In this document: one piece after another, positions 13,981 to 15,000 of the stretch
Layout: each line of letters opens with the position of its first letter
Position numbering within the stretch: the stretch's first letter is position 1
Assembly: GCA_964570205.1 (NCBI GenBank)
Contig: CAZMXI010000125.1
Location: 1 to 15,000, forward strand
Direction: 5' to 3'
Origin: CAZMXI01 sp964570205
Lineage (GTDB): Bacteria; Planctomycetota; Phycisphaerae; Tepidisphaerales; Tepidisphaeraceae
DNA: 15,000 bases
Notes under the pieces: generated by a model
Databases searched by the model: none
Told to the model about the DNA's origin: nothing
The model's input: the letters and a program-made list of their open reading frames with translations, nothing else
Position numbers and translations under genes: made by a program

Positions 13981-15000
13981 ATGGCCGCAAAGAGCGTTTC
14001 GCAGGACTCATTGGCAACCGAACGGAAGAAGGAATTCAAAGGCGACAAGCTGCGTGTGGCGATCATCGGGTGCGGAGGAATCAGCGAGGTGCACATCCGC
14101 CTGATGCAGAAGATGCCCGAAGTGGATGTCGTGGCGGGGGTCGACATTAAACCAGAGCGCCTGGCGTTGATGGCCGAGAAATACGGCCTCAAGAACCTCT
14201 ATGCCGACTGGAAACGGATGCTTAAGGTGGTCAGGCCCGACGCGGTGTCGGTCTGCACGCCCAACGGCGTTCACGCGCCGGCCGTCATTGATGCCTGCAA
14301 TGCCGGTTGTCACGCCCTCACCGAAAAACCGATGGCGATGAACACCGCCGAGTGCCGGAAGATGATCGACGCGGCTGCGAAGAATCGAAGGAAGCTGGCC
14401 GTTGGTTTCCAATACCGCTATCACCCCAACACCCAGTTTCTCGTCCGCGCCCGCGACGCCGGCGAGTTCGGGAAGATCATGTTTGTCAAATGCCAGGCGC
14501 TGCGGCGGCGCGGCATTCCGAACTGGGGCGTTTTCGGCCAGAAGCATCTCCAGGGCGGCGGGCCGATGATCGACATCGGCGTGCACGTGATTGAGATGGC
14601 GCATTATGCGATGGGACGGCCCAGGCCCGTGGCCGCCAGCGGCAACACCTGGACCTACTTGGGGCACAAGCCGTCCAGTGTGCAATCCATGTGGCCGAAC
14701 TGGGACTACAAGACGTACACCGTCGAAGATATGGCGATCGGTCAGGTTCGATTCGATACTGGCGCCCTGATGCAGATCGAGGCGTCGTTCGTCGCGCACA
14801 TTGAGAAGGACATCTGGAACTTCGAGATGATGGGTGAGAAAGGCGGCTGCCGCCTCGACCCGCCGGCCCTCTTCACCGACCGGGCCGGCTCCATGATCAA
14901 CAGTGTGCCGGGCTGGATCAGCGACAAAGGCGACTTCGAGACGCTGTTCACGTACAAGCTGCAGAACTGGGTCGACGCAATCCTGAACGGCACGCCGCTC
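13981..15000 (+). CDS. Canonical Gfo/Idh/MocA-family dehydrogenase, 3' end outside window
   Basis: The frame is open for 340 codons from the ATG at 13981 to the window edge. After a polar 20-residue lead, the Rossmann strand and glycine loop VAIIGCGGIS are at 26-35. Asp54 in GVDIKPER region ends the second strand and suggests NAD binding. The catalytic EKP motif is TEKP with Lys116. GGGPMIDIGVH (192-202) supplies the expected Asp198/His202 pair. All hallmark residues are present, unlike the other two family members in this window. Family substrates are sugars, inositols and their derivatives; no further assignment is possible. The ribosome binding site is AGGG at 13971-13974, with GAGG also at 13964-13967. 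It follows the phosphatase gene by 127 nt on the same strand, and a separate promoter is possible. Confidence 0.94.
   Translation, partial: MAAKSVSQDSLATERKKEFKGDKLRVAIIGCGGISEVHIRLMQKMPEVDVVAGVDIKPERLALMAEKYGLKNLYADWKRMLKVVRPDAVSVCTPNGVHAPAVIDACNAGCHALTEKPMAMNTAECRKMIDAAAKNRRKLAVGFQYRYHPNTQFLVRARDAGEFGKIMFVKCQALRRRGIPNWGVFGQKHLQGGGPMIDIGVHVIEMAHYAMGRPRPVAASGNTWTYLGHKPSSVQSMWPNWDYKTYTVEDMAIGQVRFDTGALMQIEASFVAHIEKDIWNFEMMGEKGGCRLDPPALFTDRAGSMINSVPGWISDKGDFETLFTYKLQNWVDAILNGTPL

Noticed and set aside
14008..14799. Minus-strand open frame of 263 codons opposite the last Gfo/Idh gene
   Set aside because: It is antisense to an uninterrupted, canonical dehydrogenase frame and has no start signal or domain.

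Overview
The window is GC-rich and densely coded, with nine complete or nearly complete protein genes, two genes cut by the window edges, and no RNA gene, CRISPR array or insertion sequence that I can see. The secreted phosphatase-like protein carries Thr/Arg/Pro and Thr/Gln/Pro repeats (TTRPTTRP, TQPSTQPATQP). There are also three separate Gfo/Idh/MocA-type dehydrogenases in 15 kb. Both traits suggest a planctomycete, perhaps of the Phycisphaerae; this is inference from style, not a marker-based placement. A run of ten N at 10534-10543 shows that this is a draft assembly.

Left block, all on the minus strand (1-5964): read in transcription order, a class III aminotransferase, a long M20-type metallopeptidase/deacylase, a Gfo/Idh/MocA oxidoreductase and a short-chain dehydrogenase lie 13 nt apart, overlapping by 4 nt, and 12 nt apart. 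This is a convincing four-gene operon with a promoter candidate at 6012-6040. A type I glyceraldehyde-3-phosphate dehydrogenase follows after 95 nt with its own strong ribosome binding site and runs off the left edge. The four enzyme types (transaminate, deacylate or cleave an amide, two NAD(P)-dependent redox steps) suggest processing of an amino compound, but the substrate cannot be read from sequence.

Middle block (6196-11434): a divergent AI-2E-family membrane protein on the plus strand converges on three minus-strand genes. In transcription order these are uvrB (interrupted by the N run), a secreted beta-propeller-like protein of unknown function, and a second, atypical Gfo/Idh/MocA protein.

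Right block, plus strand (11643-15000): an exported protein made of two tandem purple-acid-phosphatase/TRAP-like domains, then a third, canonical Gfo/Idh/MocA dehydrogenase that runs off the right edge. The tandem phosphatase is the most unusual item. Copy A keeps the first metal-binding Asp but has lost most of the others. Copy B keeps all the others but has a Cys in place of that first Asp.

No gene-free stretch exceeds 300 bases. The two largest spacers, 5965-6195 and 11435-11642, both separate divergent genes and hold promoter-like and palindromic signals, described below.
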